Positions 35,963 to 47,879 of a stretch of 64,000 nucleotides of DNA are shown here, one piece after another. The DNA is from Aselliscus stoliczkanus (lineage: Eukaryota; Chordata; Mammalia; Chiroptera; Hipposideridae): the NCBI GenBank assembly GCA_033961575.1, contig CM066738.1, positions 102,449,478 to 102,513,477 of the forward strand, written 5' to 3'. Position 1 is the stretch's first letter. Every line of letters starts with the position of its first letter. A program made the position numbers and the translations under genes. Below the pieces are notes generated by a model. That model ran no database searches and had not been told where the DNA came from. It saw only the letters and a list, made by a program, of their open reading frames with translations.

Positions 35963-37521
35963 AATGAAAAAACAATAGGGGGTTGACATCAATATCTCTG
36001 TTTTCTGTATCTTTATTGTGTTGAATTATAAGCACACATGGGCAGGAAGGCAATCTGGAGAAATCTAACAGAAAGGCCCCTGGAGTTTCACTAAGTGAGG
36101 AAAGCCCTTCGTCTGGCCCTTGGTCCAGTGGCAGTAAGAATATAAAATTCTGGCTTTGTCAGAAGAAATCCCTAGACCATTTGTTATTTCAAACCTCAAA
36201 TTTCAGTTTTGAAAGGAAAATAGCCAATCAAAAAGAAAGGACCAAAAAAAATGAAGTAGAAAATCCTGTGGAACTCTAGCTTCATCATCTTGGGACTAAA
36301 GATGGAGCCACTCTGTCAGCCATAGGTGTTGACATTTTGGCCCTAGAGTCATCTGTGTTTTGCAACGTTGCTTTTCTCACGGGTTCTTTGGCCTTATCAG
36401 ATATCTATTGCTATTGTTTCTCGAAATGTCTAAAAATCTTTAGTCTCAGTCTTTATCAAGTTAAAAGAAGGAATCCAAAGTGCCCTAAGAAAGATGATAC
36501 AAAGAACTGGTTGTCACCGAGAGAGAGAGGATGAACAAAGGCATGCCAAAATGAAAAAGAACTGTGTCAACAGCGGTCTGTGGCACCAGCACCCCATCTC
36601 CTCTGGGCCACTTGTGAATTATTTTTCACAATTAATGGGATAACTAACGAAATAAATAGCAGAAACTTTAACTGCAAGTACTAAGCCTCAATACTTGAGG
36701 CAGAGAATTTAATCTGATGGCTTCTTGTACTGAACCAAAAAGATAAACATTATGTGTTTATATTTTAACAATTTTCATTTTTAATTAGTGACTTCAAAGA
36801 TTTTTAACAAACCAGAGTATGGCCTCTCCAATATATCATTTTAATTAGTTTCCAGATTTCCCCAGTATTGTAAAGAATGCATTCGGGTCTTATTTTCCTT
36901 TGAGCGACAACCATCATAGTACACTGTGACAAAACCCACTTCAGAACTTTTTAAAACACAGATGTGTTGTAAAGAAGATCTACATTTTGGTGACTCTGGT
37001 TTAAGATTTATTTAAAAGACAGCCCTGTGCCCTTGGCTAGATGACATTTGTAGCACACTTAGTTGGAAAAATTCTCCAGGGATCATTTATGTTTAAAGAA
37101 ACACATTTGGCACAATCAAAGCTACATTTTAATGTCCTCATTTGTAGTATTGTCATATAGCATTGGCCTCTGCTTCAAACACTGAGAAAAAGGAAACAAA
37201 TAATCCAGACCCTTTTTTTTTTCTGTTTCCTCTGATATTTAGTAGTTTTCCATGAGTGCAAAATATGACTTTCTGTTCCCTTATACATGATAATGTTGGC
37301 TCGTGCCTGGAGACTTTCTGCAGCAGACAGCAAACACTAAAGAGAGAGGAAATACATTTTGTTCTCCTCAAAGAAGAGTGAGAGGACTATCGCTAACATG
37401 GGAGTGAACACTGGGTCTGTCTAGGTGTTTGAAGGGACATTTCCATCCTAATGACAGAAATGTATCCAATTCTTACATTAAAAGACTGATGTAAACCAAA
37501 GATCCAAGTTCAGTAAGGAAC
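35963..37521. other. Unique-looking DNA, possible conserved noncoding element
   Basis: No repeat or gene was recognised. 36600-37110 is AT-rich with three homeobox-type sites (CACAATTAATGG, TTTTAATTAGTGAC, TTTTAATTAGTTTCC) and is free of microsatellites. Candidate enhancer-like sequence by composition only. Confidence 0.3.
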
Positions 37522-37534
37522 ACAATCATCTTTT

Positions 37535-37810
37535 ATTTTATTTTATTTTTTTTAGAGGGCAGTGTCACTGGGCCCTCATATGTGGGATCCAAACCAGGGC
37601 TGCTGGCATCCCAAGCCAGCTCTTAACCACCACGCCACTTGGCTGGCTAAAATTTTTTTTTTCATTATTTCTTTTTAGCTGAGCCATCCCGCTACCTGTT
37701 GTTAGTTCAGTGGCTGCTCAGCTCGGGCTGGGCATTGAACCGCTGTTGCTCAGAGCTCAGTTTGCACTCTTGAGCGAGCTCTTAACCAACTGAGCCACTC
37801 GGCCAGCCCC
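37535..37810 (-). mobile_element. SINE B+A heterodimer, second copy
   Basis: On the minus strand B (37672-37810) precedes A (37550-37650) with an A-rich spacer GAAATAATGAAAAAAAAAAT between them, the same order as at 4895-5161. One target duplication of 13 bases with three mismatches flanks the pair (ACAATCATCTTTT at 37522-37534, ATAGTCGTCTTTT at 37811-37823), older than the first copy. Confidence 0.75.
37672..37810 (-). repeat. SINE B monomer
   Basis: Reverse-strand B: TAGCTGAGCCATCCCGCTACC, GGGCTGGGCATTGAACCGCTG, CTTAACCAACTGAGCCACTCGGCCAGCCCC. Matches 4895-5038 closely. Confidence 0.85.
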
Positions 37811-37823
37811 ATAGTCGTCTTTT

Positions 37824-39849
37824 TAAGCTATGTGAACAATGATTACCAATGTGACTGGGACACGGATGACTTGATTGGTTGAATAAGCAATTACCCAAAG
37901 GTTACATTGCTCCCATGGAGTCAAAGAAATAAACGCAACAGCCCAATGTGCTAACAATTTGACATTGGTAGAAGAATCTGAAAAGTCTATAGCACAACTT
38001 GCGAGTATTTATTTTGGAAAATACAGCGGTGACTGACCATGGCCATTAGCTTTTTTCCTGTTGCGATCTTCCTTTTTTCATTTTGTGTGAGATTAATTTG
38101 TGACTGAGATTTATTAGCCCAAAGGAGGCTGGGGTTGATGAGATTTTTCTGATATACTGCACAGAACACACATCAAGTCAAAGAGAACAGATGAAAAATT
38201 GAAATGATAAAGTTGCATTGCTAGCTTGTTGCTGAGGTAATTGAAGTAGCTTGTGTTGTGCTGTGCGGTGATGGGTCGAAATAAAATATGTACAAATTTA
38301 TCTAGATCATCCTTCTGAAGAAAAGGACTACAAAATATATCCCCTCTCTCTTTTATGTATTGAGGAAATCTCCCAATTCTTTTTTGACAGTGACATTGAA
38401 ACAAAACGAAAACGAAGCCCGTTCAGAATAAGCTCCAGAACTGAAGTCAGCTCTAAGTTATCCATGGAAATAGGCATGAGGGTTAGCATAGATAATTGAA
38501 ATATGAGCATAATGTAAAAACAGCATTTTGTCTATTAGGTGAAACCACAACTCCATATAATTTCCTTTTTAACAGAACTGAAAGAGCAAAATGAATTCGA
38601 TTTTTTTTGAACCTGCCCAACTTTCCCGCTGATGGAGATTCTAATTATCAGTGAAATGACTAAAAAATACATACTCACCAGAATATAAAAAAGGGAGTAA
38701 AAATGGGGCCATGACATAAAGCACCAGAGAGTATCAGCTTCACGAGAATGGGGACCGTTAGCCCCCCGATGTGTCCCACGTGCCTGGAATTGTGCTGACA
38801 CATGACGGGTGCCTTTGCTGAATTAATGCAGTGCACCATCAGCCCTCTACTGCTGAGAACTGACTGGTTGGTGTGGGCAAGATCACAAATACATCTTCAC
38901 CTTCGAGAGTCACTTGCCATGTAAAAGTGCCACGTGGAAATCTAGAGCCCTAGGACAGTCGGCCAGAACACGACCCTGGGAGCGGACCGCCACACAGGTC
39001 TAGCAGGCATGGTGCTCTCTGAAGGCAAAGTGGGCCAGGGAGGAGACATTTTAGCACACCCTCCACCTTCAGAGCTACAGAGAGTTCAGAGGGAGGAGAT
39101 GGCCCCTTCCCTCAACAGCCCACGATGATATTCCAGGATTGTCCCATGCCACCTTGATTACTTAGTTCTTGAATCCACTCAACACATAACACTGACCAGC
39201 CATTACAGGTCCATCACAGAGTTACATTAAAGACAATCCACACATGACTGTCTTTCCCACCCTTTTTTAACCTAGTCTTCTCACACAAGTGAAATGAGGT
39301 TTAAATCAGCAAGTGACCTACAAGGAAAAAGGAAAGCACCAAAGGAAAATTTAAGGAGATTTATAAAAGCTAATGTGCTTCATTTTGGTGAAAAGGGACT
39401 ACATGACATGACTGCACATATGCGACTCTGGGTCTTGGAGGAGGCCCGGGGACAGGTCTTTCCTGTACCAATGGGAACCATTTCCTTCCACCTACACTGC
39501 CCTCCACATAACCCTGACAGCAAAGCAGGGCTCTGTATCCCCAAAGTGTGTTTCCTTTCAGTGCCCCGGGGAAATTTCTGGCTTTAATCCTGAGAAGAAT
39601 CTACCACTATGTTGGTGCCTGTTTATTTACATTCTCACAGTAGCCTGTGCTCCAAAGGGCACCTGGGACATGTTCACATTTCCTGAATGAAGGTTCAGCC
39701 ATCACCAAGGGACCCCATTCTGGCCCCTCTCTCCCCCAACACAGCTCCAGTGGCCACAGGGATACCTCAGACCCATTTCTGCATCAGTCTTTGGAAGGAC
39801 ATCGCAGTCTCAAATTGTCCAACCTGAAAAAGCTTCTCACCAACAGAGG
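37824..39849. other. Unique-looking DNA, no gene recognised
   Basis: 37850-38500 has no recognised repeat and contains GATGACTTGATTGGTTGAATAAGCAATTACC and CTGAGGTAATTGAAG; it may be conserved noncoding DNA. Elsewhere no gene or motif. The 97-codon frame at 39294-39587 is not supported by splice sites or motif. Confidence 0.3.
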
Positions 39850-40040
39850 AACGACTAAGAGTGCCAGTTCTGGAAATGTATTCGCTGGGTGACCCTAGGC
39901 AAGTCACCTGATTATTGTGAGGCTTATTCTTTTCATTGGTTAAATGGAAATGCAACAGAAACCACCTCCGAAGGCTGCTGTGGCAATTAACTGTGTGTAA
40001 GGTACTTAGCACAAAGTACTGATACATGCTAGACTGTAGA
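39850..40040 (+). repeat. MIR SINE fragment
   Basis: AGTTCTGGAAATGTATTCGCTGGGTGACCCTAGGCAAGTCACC, TTGGTTAAATGGAAATG, GAAGGCTGCTGTGGCAATTAA and AGGTACTTAGCACAAAGTAC in MIR order. Confidence 0.8.
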
Positions 40041-40099
40041 TCGGTCTGGAAACATTTCACTAAAAGAAAGATACCAGTTTCCAAGACCGTCGACTCTAT

Positions 40100-40362
40100 A
40101 ATCATTGGTATGAAAGCCCAGAATAGAGAAATCTATGATACAGGAAGTAGATTAGTGATGCTCAGGGCTGGGGGTAGGAATGATGGGAGCAGAGGCATGT
40201 AGCTAAAGGTCCGAGGTTTCTTCTCAGGTGATAAAAATGTTCTAAACTTGACTGTGAGGATGCTTGCACATTTCTGTGTTATACTAAAATCCACTGAATT
40301 GTACATTTTAATGGGTGACTTGTAAATATGCAAATTATATCCCAATAAAGTTGTTTTTAAAA
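40100..40362 (+). mobile_element. L1 3' UTR end (L1MB/L1ME-like)
   Basis: GGAAGTAGATTAGTGATGCTCAGGGCTGGGGG, GTGATAAAAATGTTCTAAACTTGACTGTGAGGATG, GTTATACTAAAATCCACTGAATTGTACATTTTAATGGGTGA, ATTATATCCCAATAAAG: the standard L1 3' terminus. AATAAA at 40343. Confidence 0.88.
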
Positions 40363-42139
40363 AGATATGTAGCACAGCGTCTGTCACCTATTTAATAATT
40401 GAAAATGTCCATCACTATCATGTATTAATTTATTCAATAGATATTTATTAAGTTCCTCTTATAAATCTGACACTATTCTCCTTATCCTTATTTGTATATC
40501 ATTTTTACATTGTAAACTTTCTATGTGAGTGAGATATGCATAGGTTTTAATAATGCAGGAAAAACCCATAATGTTATTGTGACTAAAATGCCTGATTTGA
40601 AAAGATAAAATTAATTTAAGTGAATAAGATGTTTTACATGTAAAGTTTTTACCTGAGAAGTCATCACAAAAACCCTGAAAACAAATAGGTACCTTGAGAA
40701 CACCAACAAAAAAAGTCTTCATTTATTCAAAACTAAAGTTAATTTATGTATAGTCAACATAGAAAGCTTTTCAAATGAGAAATACATAATTCAGTGACAG
40801 CAGAGCAGCTCTAGGTTTCAGTGGATTTGATCACTTCACATTTAAGAAACATGGAAATGAAATTCTGCATTGAATGGTTTAAGCCAAATGACAAACTCTA
40901 AAAGCCATATTTGAATCTCTGAAGACATTAGACAGTTATTCTAAGTAGCTCTACAAACAATAACACCCCTCCTATATTTCCCATGACTTTTATAAAATAA
41001 TTAAGTTCTACTTCCTCTTGTCCTTTTCTCACCTTCAATCATGCTTATTTCCATCTTCCACCAAAGACTGCAGATAGCAGGTAAAATAACAGATTTGCAA
41101 CAACAACAAAAATCATAGAAAAGAGAAGGAAAAATTAAGAGTAAAAATCTATGTCCAAATGGGAAATTCTTTTACAAAAAACATTTGAATCTGCTTCGGC
41201 AAGTGCAGAGATTTAAATGGCATTGGGTTATGCCAAGTTAGCGTGCATGCCAGTTCAAAACTGGTTGTTTTAACCATAATTGCGGCCCTGAGCACAAAAG
41301 TACAAAGAAACAGACTAAAAAGACAAGGCAGCCAGCAGCCACATCTCCCCACATCATCCCTCTCCGTGAATCCTAACCCCTTTGTTTTTTATTTCAGATC
41401 AGACAGGCAGCTCACCGCAATGCTCCCTCAACTTTCTAGTAAATTCCTGGAAACCCACAGAAAGCATGGAAGGCACCTGTAAAACCCAATTTCTCTAGAC
41501 ACATGCTGATATCTTGGCTGCTGGGGCTGGAACACAGGTCGGAAAAGGAAGTGCTGGTGAATAATTTTTATTTTAAAATGCTCTCCTGATATCCTTTCTT
41601 CCTCCATAAACACTCCATGAGTTTGTTCATTCACACTGTTTTCTATGCTGAAAGCGATTGAAACAAGGGGGAAAACTGCCCTCAAAATAAATGATCCTAG
41701 GAAGTATTTTTTCATTATAGACATATTCAGGATTCCTTCACAAGCACAGTTTCTTGAAGCAACCAAAGTAAAAAAAATAAAAAATAAAAACTCAAAAGAC
41801 TAAAAGAATAGGAACTGACTCAGGGGTATAGGCAAATTTCCATGAGGATCACACTCATTTCTCTTTTCCTTGAACATATGGATAACTTACTTAGCCTGCC
41901 GCACTAATAATGCGGTGCACTTAAAACATTAAAGATTATTAAATTCTTTATAGAAGCAAACTGTTGGGGGTTTTTTTATAGATAGACCAGCCCATGTAAA
42001 GTAAAATAATAATTAGGATCCCAAGTGAGTTTTCCTTCTATTGAGACATAATTCTCTGACGAATTGGATGTCCTGTGTTACTAATATAGAATGCCTTTGT
42101 AAACAGAATTCCACCGACCTTAATGAAGTTCTTTGTCAG
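40363..42139. other. AT-rich unassigned sequence
   Basis: No gene recognised. A good acceptor-like TTTGTTTTTTATTTCAG|ATC is at 41381-41400 but no matching donor or coding frame follows. The 112-codon minus frame at 41428-41766 has no motif. Confidence 0.35.
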
Positions 42140-42310
42140 GAGTTCTTGACACGTGCCCACTGGTTATGATTTTGCCTTGATAACCTGCTAGCTTGACCCT
42201 AAGTTTCTTGAGGAAAGGGACTGTTTCTTATTCTTTATTTTGATCCCTCTTACCTCACACAGTGTCTGACACATAATGTCGATTCAGGAATTGTGTGTGA
42301 AATAAGTGAA
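42140..42310 (+). repeat. L2 LINE 3' fragment
   Basis: AGCTTGACCCTAAGTTTCTTGAGGAAAGGGACTGTTTCTTATTC then CACACAGTGTCTGACACATAATGTCGATTCAGGAATT: the L2 3' end order. Confidence 0.75.
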
Positions 42311-44860
42311 ATTATCACGTGAGGTACCAATGGGTACATGGCATCGTTTTAGAGACCTATAAACAGGTAGGGCAACTTCTCTCACAAAATATCTGCCTAA
42401 ATTATTACGAATGTCCATGGACTGGTGTCCAAATTACCCCTGAGAAGGGGACTTCACCCTGAACTTCACCTTGCTTCCCCTTTCAGTAGGTTTTGATAGT
42501 TGCTGGGGAAGAAGAAGGGCTTTCATGGTCGTTTTATTTCATTTCAATAAATATTTCCTCTGACCTCTGGGATTAAAATATAATAGGAACATCCCAGCTG
42601 ATCTATTAACTTCTCCCCAAATTGTACTTTCCCTGTATTTGCCAAGATCACAGGTACTCCAATCAGGGAAGATAGACATGCGGACAGCAGTCTCTCCTCC
42701 TTGCTTCCATCAGAGCTGCTGGCAGTGAGCCTGGGATGGGTGGATGCATGCCCAGCGCGCCTGACAGCTGCTGGACCCATACTCTGTCTCGCGTTTTCTT
42801 TCACATGCTTCTTTCTTTGCTTTCTGTTGAGAATATGTATTGACTTTGTGGAACCACTGCAGCGAGCTGTAAATGATGCATTTAATGAAAAATCCTTGCC
42901 TACCTCTCTGAGACAGAACACAAACAATGTAGGACAGTCATTGCTGGGCAGTGATGGGTGTAGTAACATTCCGCTCCTCGGCTTCAACGGCAAGACACGT
43001 ACACCAATGGGCAATGTTTCAAGGGTGCAGAGTAAAAAAATATTAACTAATGTTAATCATACTCATTATTTGTTGTTTCTCCTCTCCTTATCATGGTAAC
43101 CCTTTATTCTTAAAGGTCGGAGACTCTTTTGTCTAAACACCCCAAATCCTCTCTCCCAAAAAGGGTTTTGCATGATTACTTTTTGGAGGAATTACATTAA
43201 AAGTTTGATTTCTGTGGCGCTCTGTAGCCCTTGCTATCATCCTTGCATTTCCACATTGAACTTCTGGTTGAAAAGGTTTTCTTCCACTTTCTCTTTCTCT
43301 CTATTTCCATCTTAAAAAAACAAACAAAATAAACAAGATCTGGCCTTTTCCAATGAGGCTGAGAGGTACAATCCACGTGACAAAGTTCAGTCGGACCAGG
43401 TACCTGATGGTGCCAGAGGCTCCTCATGGCAGGGCCTGGTCAGCGTGAGGCTGGACACTCTTCCCAGGGCCCAGGGCTGCTGCCCTGTCTGTCGCTCACA
43501 CTACTGGCAAAGGAAAGGGCTATGGCTGCATTTCACACCCTCCAGGGCGGTGGCACAGTGCCCCGGCATGCTGAGTGTGCATTTCACTCAGCAGTCCACC
43601 AACGGGTGTGTTAGGAGGCGCCCCCATTACCAAACAGCCTAGACCAGAGCGACACAGCCAACGACCGACACAGGGCGAGGAGCCCAGGACTCTTCCAGAG
43701 AGCTCTTCATCCTACATGCATCCTGCTGACCTGGGCAGAGCTGGTTTAGTGATGACAGTGGCAGGGACATATGCCTGCTCACCCCTGATGGACCAGGCTG
43801 TCGAGCTGCCCGCTGCATTTACCAGATGTCACAAACATACCAGTTGCCTTGTGTTCGTATCATCTGAAGCCCATCCTCCTAGAGACAGTATCTTCCTGGG
43901 ATGCTCTAGTTTCCAACTATTTAACTGCTCTGATAAATAGTCTGTCCCAACTGCAACCCAGTGCTTTTTCTTAATGTGCATTACTACTCACTATGTTAAT
44001 TAAGGGGCAAAGTTTCTGGTGTTTTGTTTTTGTTTTTGTTTTTGGCATAATCCAACCACTAGAGTGTATCTCCACAAAAACATTCTCTACACAATACCTA
44101 AAAGTTGGGCCAATTTGGGGGTAAAAAAACAATTAGTCAGCCACAGTCTGTGTATCATATAAATGAAGTAACTGGCTGGCAGGATTCTGCTGTTGTTTGT
44201 TATCTTGGCTTGACATAGATAAAGTATGAGTTACAGAAATGGTCACTCATCTTTTTCCATTTATGTCTAACTTTGACAGGTTTCCTGGAGTTCTCCAAAA
44301 GGCATGCTGCACTTCCAGCCATCCTAAAACATACCTGAGCCCTTAGAGAAGCCTAATTAAACCTGTGGTTAGAAAATCTTACTTTCTAGCATATCTAACC
44401 ATAGAAATATTACCATGAGGAGACCCATAAAGGATGACTAGAATCCCGTTAATTCCAAAGATTAAAGGATTTCTCATGTTTACAAGGTTTTTTTATTCAA
44501 ATGCCTCCCTTAATTTCTTATCACTAAATAAATCATAAAAATAATTCATATACAATTTACAAATGCATATTTTCCCAAATCTATATTTTTAGAAATATGC
44601 CATATCGATTTCTTACATACTCAGTGTGCTCACATTCCATTCTATTTAAATTATCACTTTAATTTTTCTATTTGCTTTTTTATCTTTATTTTTCTCTTTG
44701 CTTTACCCATCCTATTAGTACTTTTGGAGTCTAACACATCACTCAGTCCCCCACATTTAATCTATACCGGGCTAAAGAGATGTTATCGCCTCAAAGCTTG
44801 TTTCGTTGCTCTTCCCCTTTCTCTTGAAAAAGAACCTTCATGAGGGAGACAGGGAAGGGA
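42311..44860. other. Unassigned sequence
   Basis: No gene recognised. 42690-43000 has 132- and 156-codon frames on opposite strands and GC-rich islands of a few CpGs; they overlap and lack motifs, so I treat them as non-coding and possibly conserved. 43430-43940 has three overlapping short frames. A (GTTTTT)n run lies at 44021-44044. Confidence 0.35.
44021..44044. repeat. (GTTTTT)n simple repeat
   Basis: GTTTTGTTTTTGTTTTTGTTTTTGG. Confidence 0.85.
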
Positions 44861-44864
44861 TGAG

Positions 44865-45037
44865 ACAGCATGAACAGGTAACTACAATATTGCTACAGGG
44901 ATATGAAAGACAGTTTGGGGAATATAATTAATAATGCTGTAAATATTAGGGAGACCACTTCGTGGATGGTGGAGAGGCCTGACCACTGCACTGTACACCT
45001 GAAGCTGAAGCGGAATAATATTGTATGTCAACTATAA

Positions 45038-45040
<3 letters not shown>
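44865..45040 (+). mobile_element. L1 3' end fragment
   Basis: GACAGCATGAACAGG, GGGAATATAATTAATAATGCTG, CACTGTACACCTGAAGCTGAAGCGGAATAATATTGTATGTCAACTATAATTTAA, the classic L1MA 3' end, ending in the AT microsatellite. Confidence 0.75.

Positions 45041-45086
<46 letters not shown>
45041..45086. repeat. (AT)23 microsatellite
   Basis: About 46 bases of alternating AT between two L1 3' ends. Confidence 0.98.
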
Positions 45087-45089
<3 letters not shown>

Positions 45090-45262
45090 ACGGGATGTAG
45101 AGTATAGTGTGGGGAGTAGAGTCAATGGAATTGTAACAAACATGTTTGATTTCGGGAGACAGGAGTGGTGGATTGGGGGAGTGGGGGGTTGTCACTTTGT
45201 GAGGGATAAAATGTATAACTATTGCATTGTTTTGTACACCTGAAACTAATAAAAAATAATAA
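45087..45262 (+). mobile_element. Second L1 3' end fragment in tandem
   Basis: GTCACGGGATGTAGAGTATAGTGTGGGGAGTAGAGTCAATGG, TTGTCACTTTGTGAGGGATAAAATG, TTGTACACCTGAAACTAATAAAAAATAATAATAAT. A close relative of 14513-14690. Confidence 0.78.
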
Positions 45263-45297
45263 TAATAACTAAGTAATTATAATAAATGTAAATGACA

Positions 45298-45319
45298 AAA
45301 ACAAACAAACAAACAAACC
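45298..45319. repeat. (CAAA)n simple repeat
   Basis: AAAACAAACAAACAAACAAACCC. Confidence 0.85.
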
Positions 45320-47016
45320 CTTCTTTTGGTTACTTCTACTTTCCTCCACTTTCCCTGATAGTCTTGTCTGCTTAACTTCAAAAATATTTTGCTGCATGAT
45401 ATTTAGGGGGACAAAATGTGTTGTCACTTCCTCCTAACGCTTGTCCTGGGTGAATGGGACCTTCTCAGGTATATTCCATTGGTTTTATGCAGAAACCTGC
45501 TGTAAAAAGCATCAGATATGACACTGATACTCTGCTCGCTTTTGTTATTTCCTGAAGTTTTCTAAGAGTGATCCTAATGTTCTCACTCTAAATCCCTCAA
45601 TTTCTGTTTTATAACTATAAATCTTCCCTGACACGTTCTTAAGAAACGTTGCTGGTTTTCCCTGTAAGAAACTCAGCCTTCATTCCCCCCCATTCCATAA
45701 TCTCCCTCACCACACCCCTCTAGTCATCCATCTCTTCCTGCTTTCCAAACCATTTGTTCTCCTGTAGATACCCCCTTTCCACCAGGCCTGTGAAACAAGA
45801 AACTTGTCCACCAGTTACCACATTCCATTCTCCTAACAGAGAATCATCCAAAATCCAGTAGCAATTCACCACTTCCTATAGCCTGTAGCAAAATGTGTCG
45901 TTAAATTTGCCCGGATTTTCCATAGAGTGCAACATAAAGTATTCAAAAAAACAATATTTAACACGTGTTCTCTAATAATGGTGTGTGAATGTCCAATCTG
46001 TATTTTTTTCTACATCCTTATTTCCATTTTTATTTCATTTTGCCTCTTTTGTCACTCTAAACTACATGCCCAAATGCTCACTGTCCTTGTCCTCGTTGAA
46101 TGCATTTTCAATGCTTTCCATTTTCTTAATATTTTTTAGGATTTTTCTCTTTGGGGATCACAGTTGGTTTTCCTGGCATAATTCTGACATTTCAACTACT
46201 GACTCTTTCTGTTCTGATTACCAGTGGAGCATTGTCTGCCTATGTGGAGTATAGTCTACCTGATGTTTCTCTTCCATCTTTACAATCCACCAGCCTTAAA
46301 TGAGATAACTGCTTATCTCCCTGGTTTTTTTCTCCTAAAAAAAAAAAAAATCTAAAACCCACAACATGACAAGGGCTGTGACACACCTATTACTCCTGCG
46401 TGTTTCTCCCTCTCCACCATTGAGAGTAATAATGGATGCCTTTCACTTTTGTGTAGGCTTTTCATCCATTACAGTAACTTGGCTGGCATCCACAGCTTTC
46501 AACCATCTTAAAGAAAAAACAAAAACATAAAACTCTGTTAGCTGCATCCAAAAGTTGTTCTCAGTCTAAACCTAATAAAATTCCCTCTTTTGGCACCTTC
46601 CCTTGTTTTTTTCCCTAAGACCAACATCAGTCATCTGTCTTCTGCCACATAAGGATCCGTAGAAGAACTTAGAAACCTGTTTAACACCCTTTGACATTGC
46701 CAAGCTTCCCAGTAGGCAGAATTCTCCTGCGTACTCTGTAATCAGCATTCGAAATATCAGTGAAATCAAGATTGAGCTCCTGCCTTCTCCTCCTTCTCTT
46801 TACCGGTCATCCCACTTCCCTCTCATGTTCCATACAGAACTTTGAACATTTGTTACCCAGGCTTCAAAGAAGCACTCTTCTTAGCATTGTTTGCCATCCC
46901 TAAGAACTAGATCACATTGCTGACTTTGAGCTGCAAGGAAGTGATATTGCAAAAGATATTCTCAATAATCATCTTTGTAGAACTGTTTCAATGACAGGAA
47001 ACTAATGGGCTTCCTT

Positions 47017-47018
<2 letters not shown>
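45320..47018. other. Pyrimidine-rich unassigned sequence
   Basis: No gene recognised. Long stretches are T/C-rich with LINE-like look (TCCCTCACCACACCCC, TTCCTCTCCAC), but I could not anchor a family. The 89-codon frame at 45985-46254 is hydrophobic from T-richness. Confidence 0.35.

Positions 47019-47051
<33 letters not shown>
47019..47051. repeat. (AC)16 microsatellite
   Basis: Perfect AC dinucleotide, 33 bases. Confidence 0.97.
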
Positions 47052-47054
<3 letters not shown>

Positions 47055-47879
47055 CTTTACACACTCAGGCCCTCTTAGTTTATTCTCTCTTGGTGACTGT
47101 GCCTGTCCTATAAGCCTGGACTCTCCAGGCTTGACTTTATGAAGTGAGCTGGGCTTAACCAGTGAAAATAGTGGGATGACCAAAAGAACCCCAAACAGCA
47201 GGCATCTCTCAAAGAACCCGAGTCAGAGTGACAAGGTGCAGCTGACCTCCCTTTCCTGAGCATATACCTCTTTCCTATTCGCAGAGGTTGAAGGTTTCTT
47301 TTCCATTAACTACTTTACGTCTTTGGTCTTTCTTCTATCATTTCTCCACATCCTTTCATCTCAGAGTATAGCTCTTCCTGCCTGGAAACAGTTCTTAAAA
47401 AGTACTTCACTATTCACATTATCTCTTTCTGCCTCATTTAATCTATTTGGTTTCCTCTCCAGTCAAGCACCCCATTTTCTTCTTGCAAATCAGGTGGATT
47501 TGCCATTGCTTGACTTCTTTTCCTTCTCTATCCTTATCCTATATAAAAATTCATCCCTTATTTCTTCTTTGATTTGTTATTCTTGATCTAATTCCTGCAT
47601 TGTTTTCCTATGCAAATAAATTTCTTCTTGGACAGGCTCTAGTTTCATCCCCATCGTGTAAGCATTCTCTCTCTTGCTTAACACATGGTCTACCCTTGTA
47701 CGATCTTTATAAATGGAGTTTGGGCTTCTATCTTTTCATTTCAATATATACTAAAGTGAATTTAATTCCCCACCATAAATCTTAATTAAATTTCCCTGAT
47801 TCTACAAATTAATTTGGCTATTATCTTAAAAGTATAAAAAAGGACAATTCATTCAGATGTTAGGAAATGTTTTTCAAAA
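47052..47879. other. Pyrimidine-rich unassigned sequence
   Basis: No gene recognised. The 87-codon frame at 47323-47586 reflects T/C-rich composition (hydrophobic Phe/Leu/Ser) without motif. Confidence 0.4.

Noticed and set aside
41398..41766. Possible terminal exon after a strong acceptor at 41397
   Set aside because: There is no donor before it and only a weak AATAAA downstream. Not enough to call an exon.
42544..43099. Opposed frames of 156 and 132 codons
   Set aside because: Overlap on opposite strands, no domain and no splice framework. Kept as possible conserved noncoding DNA only.
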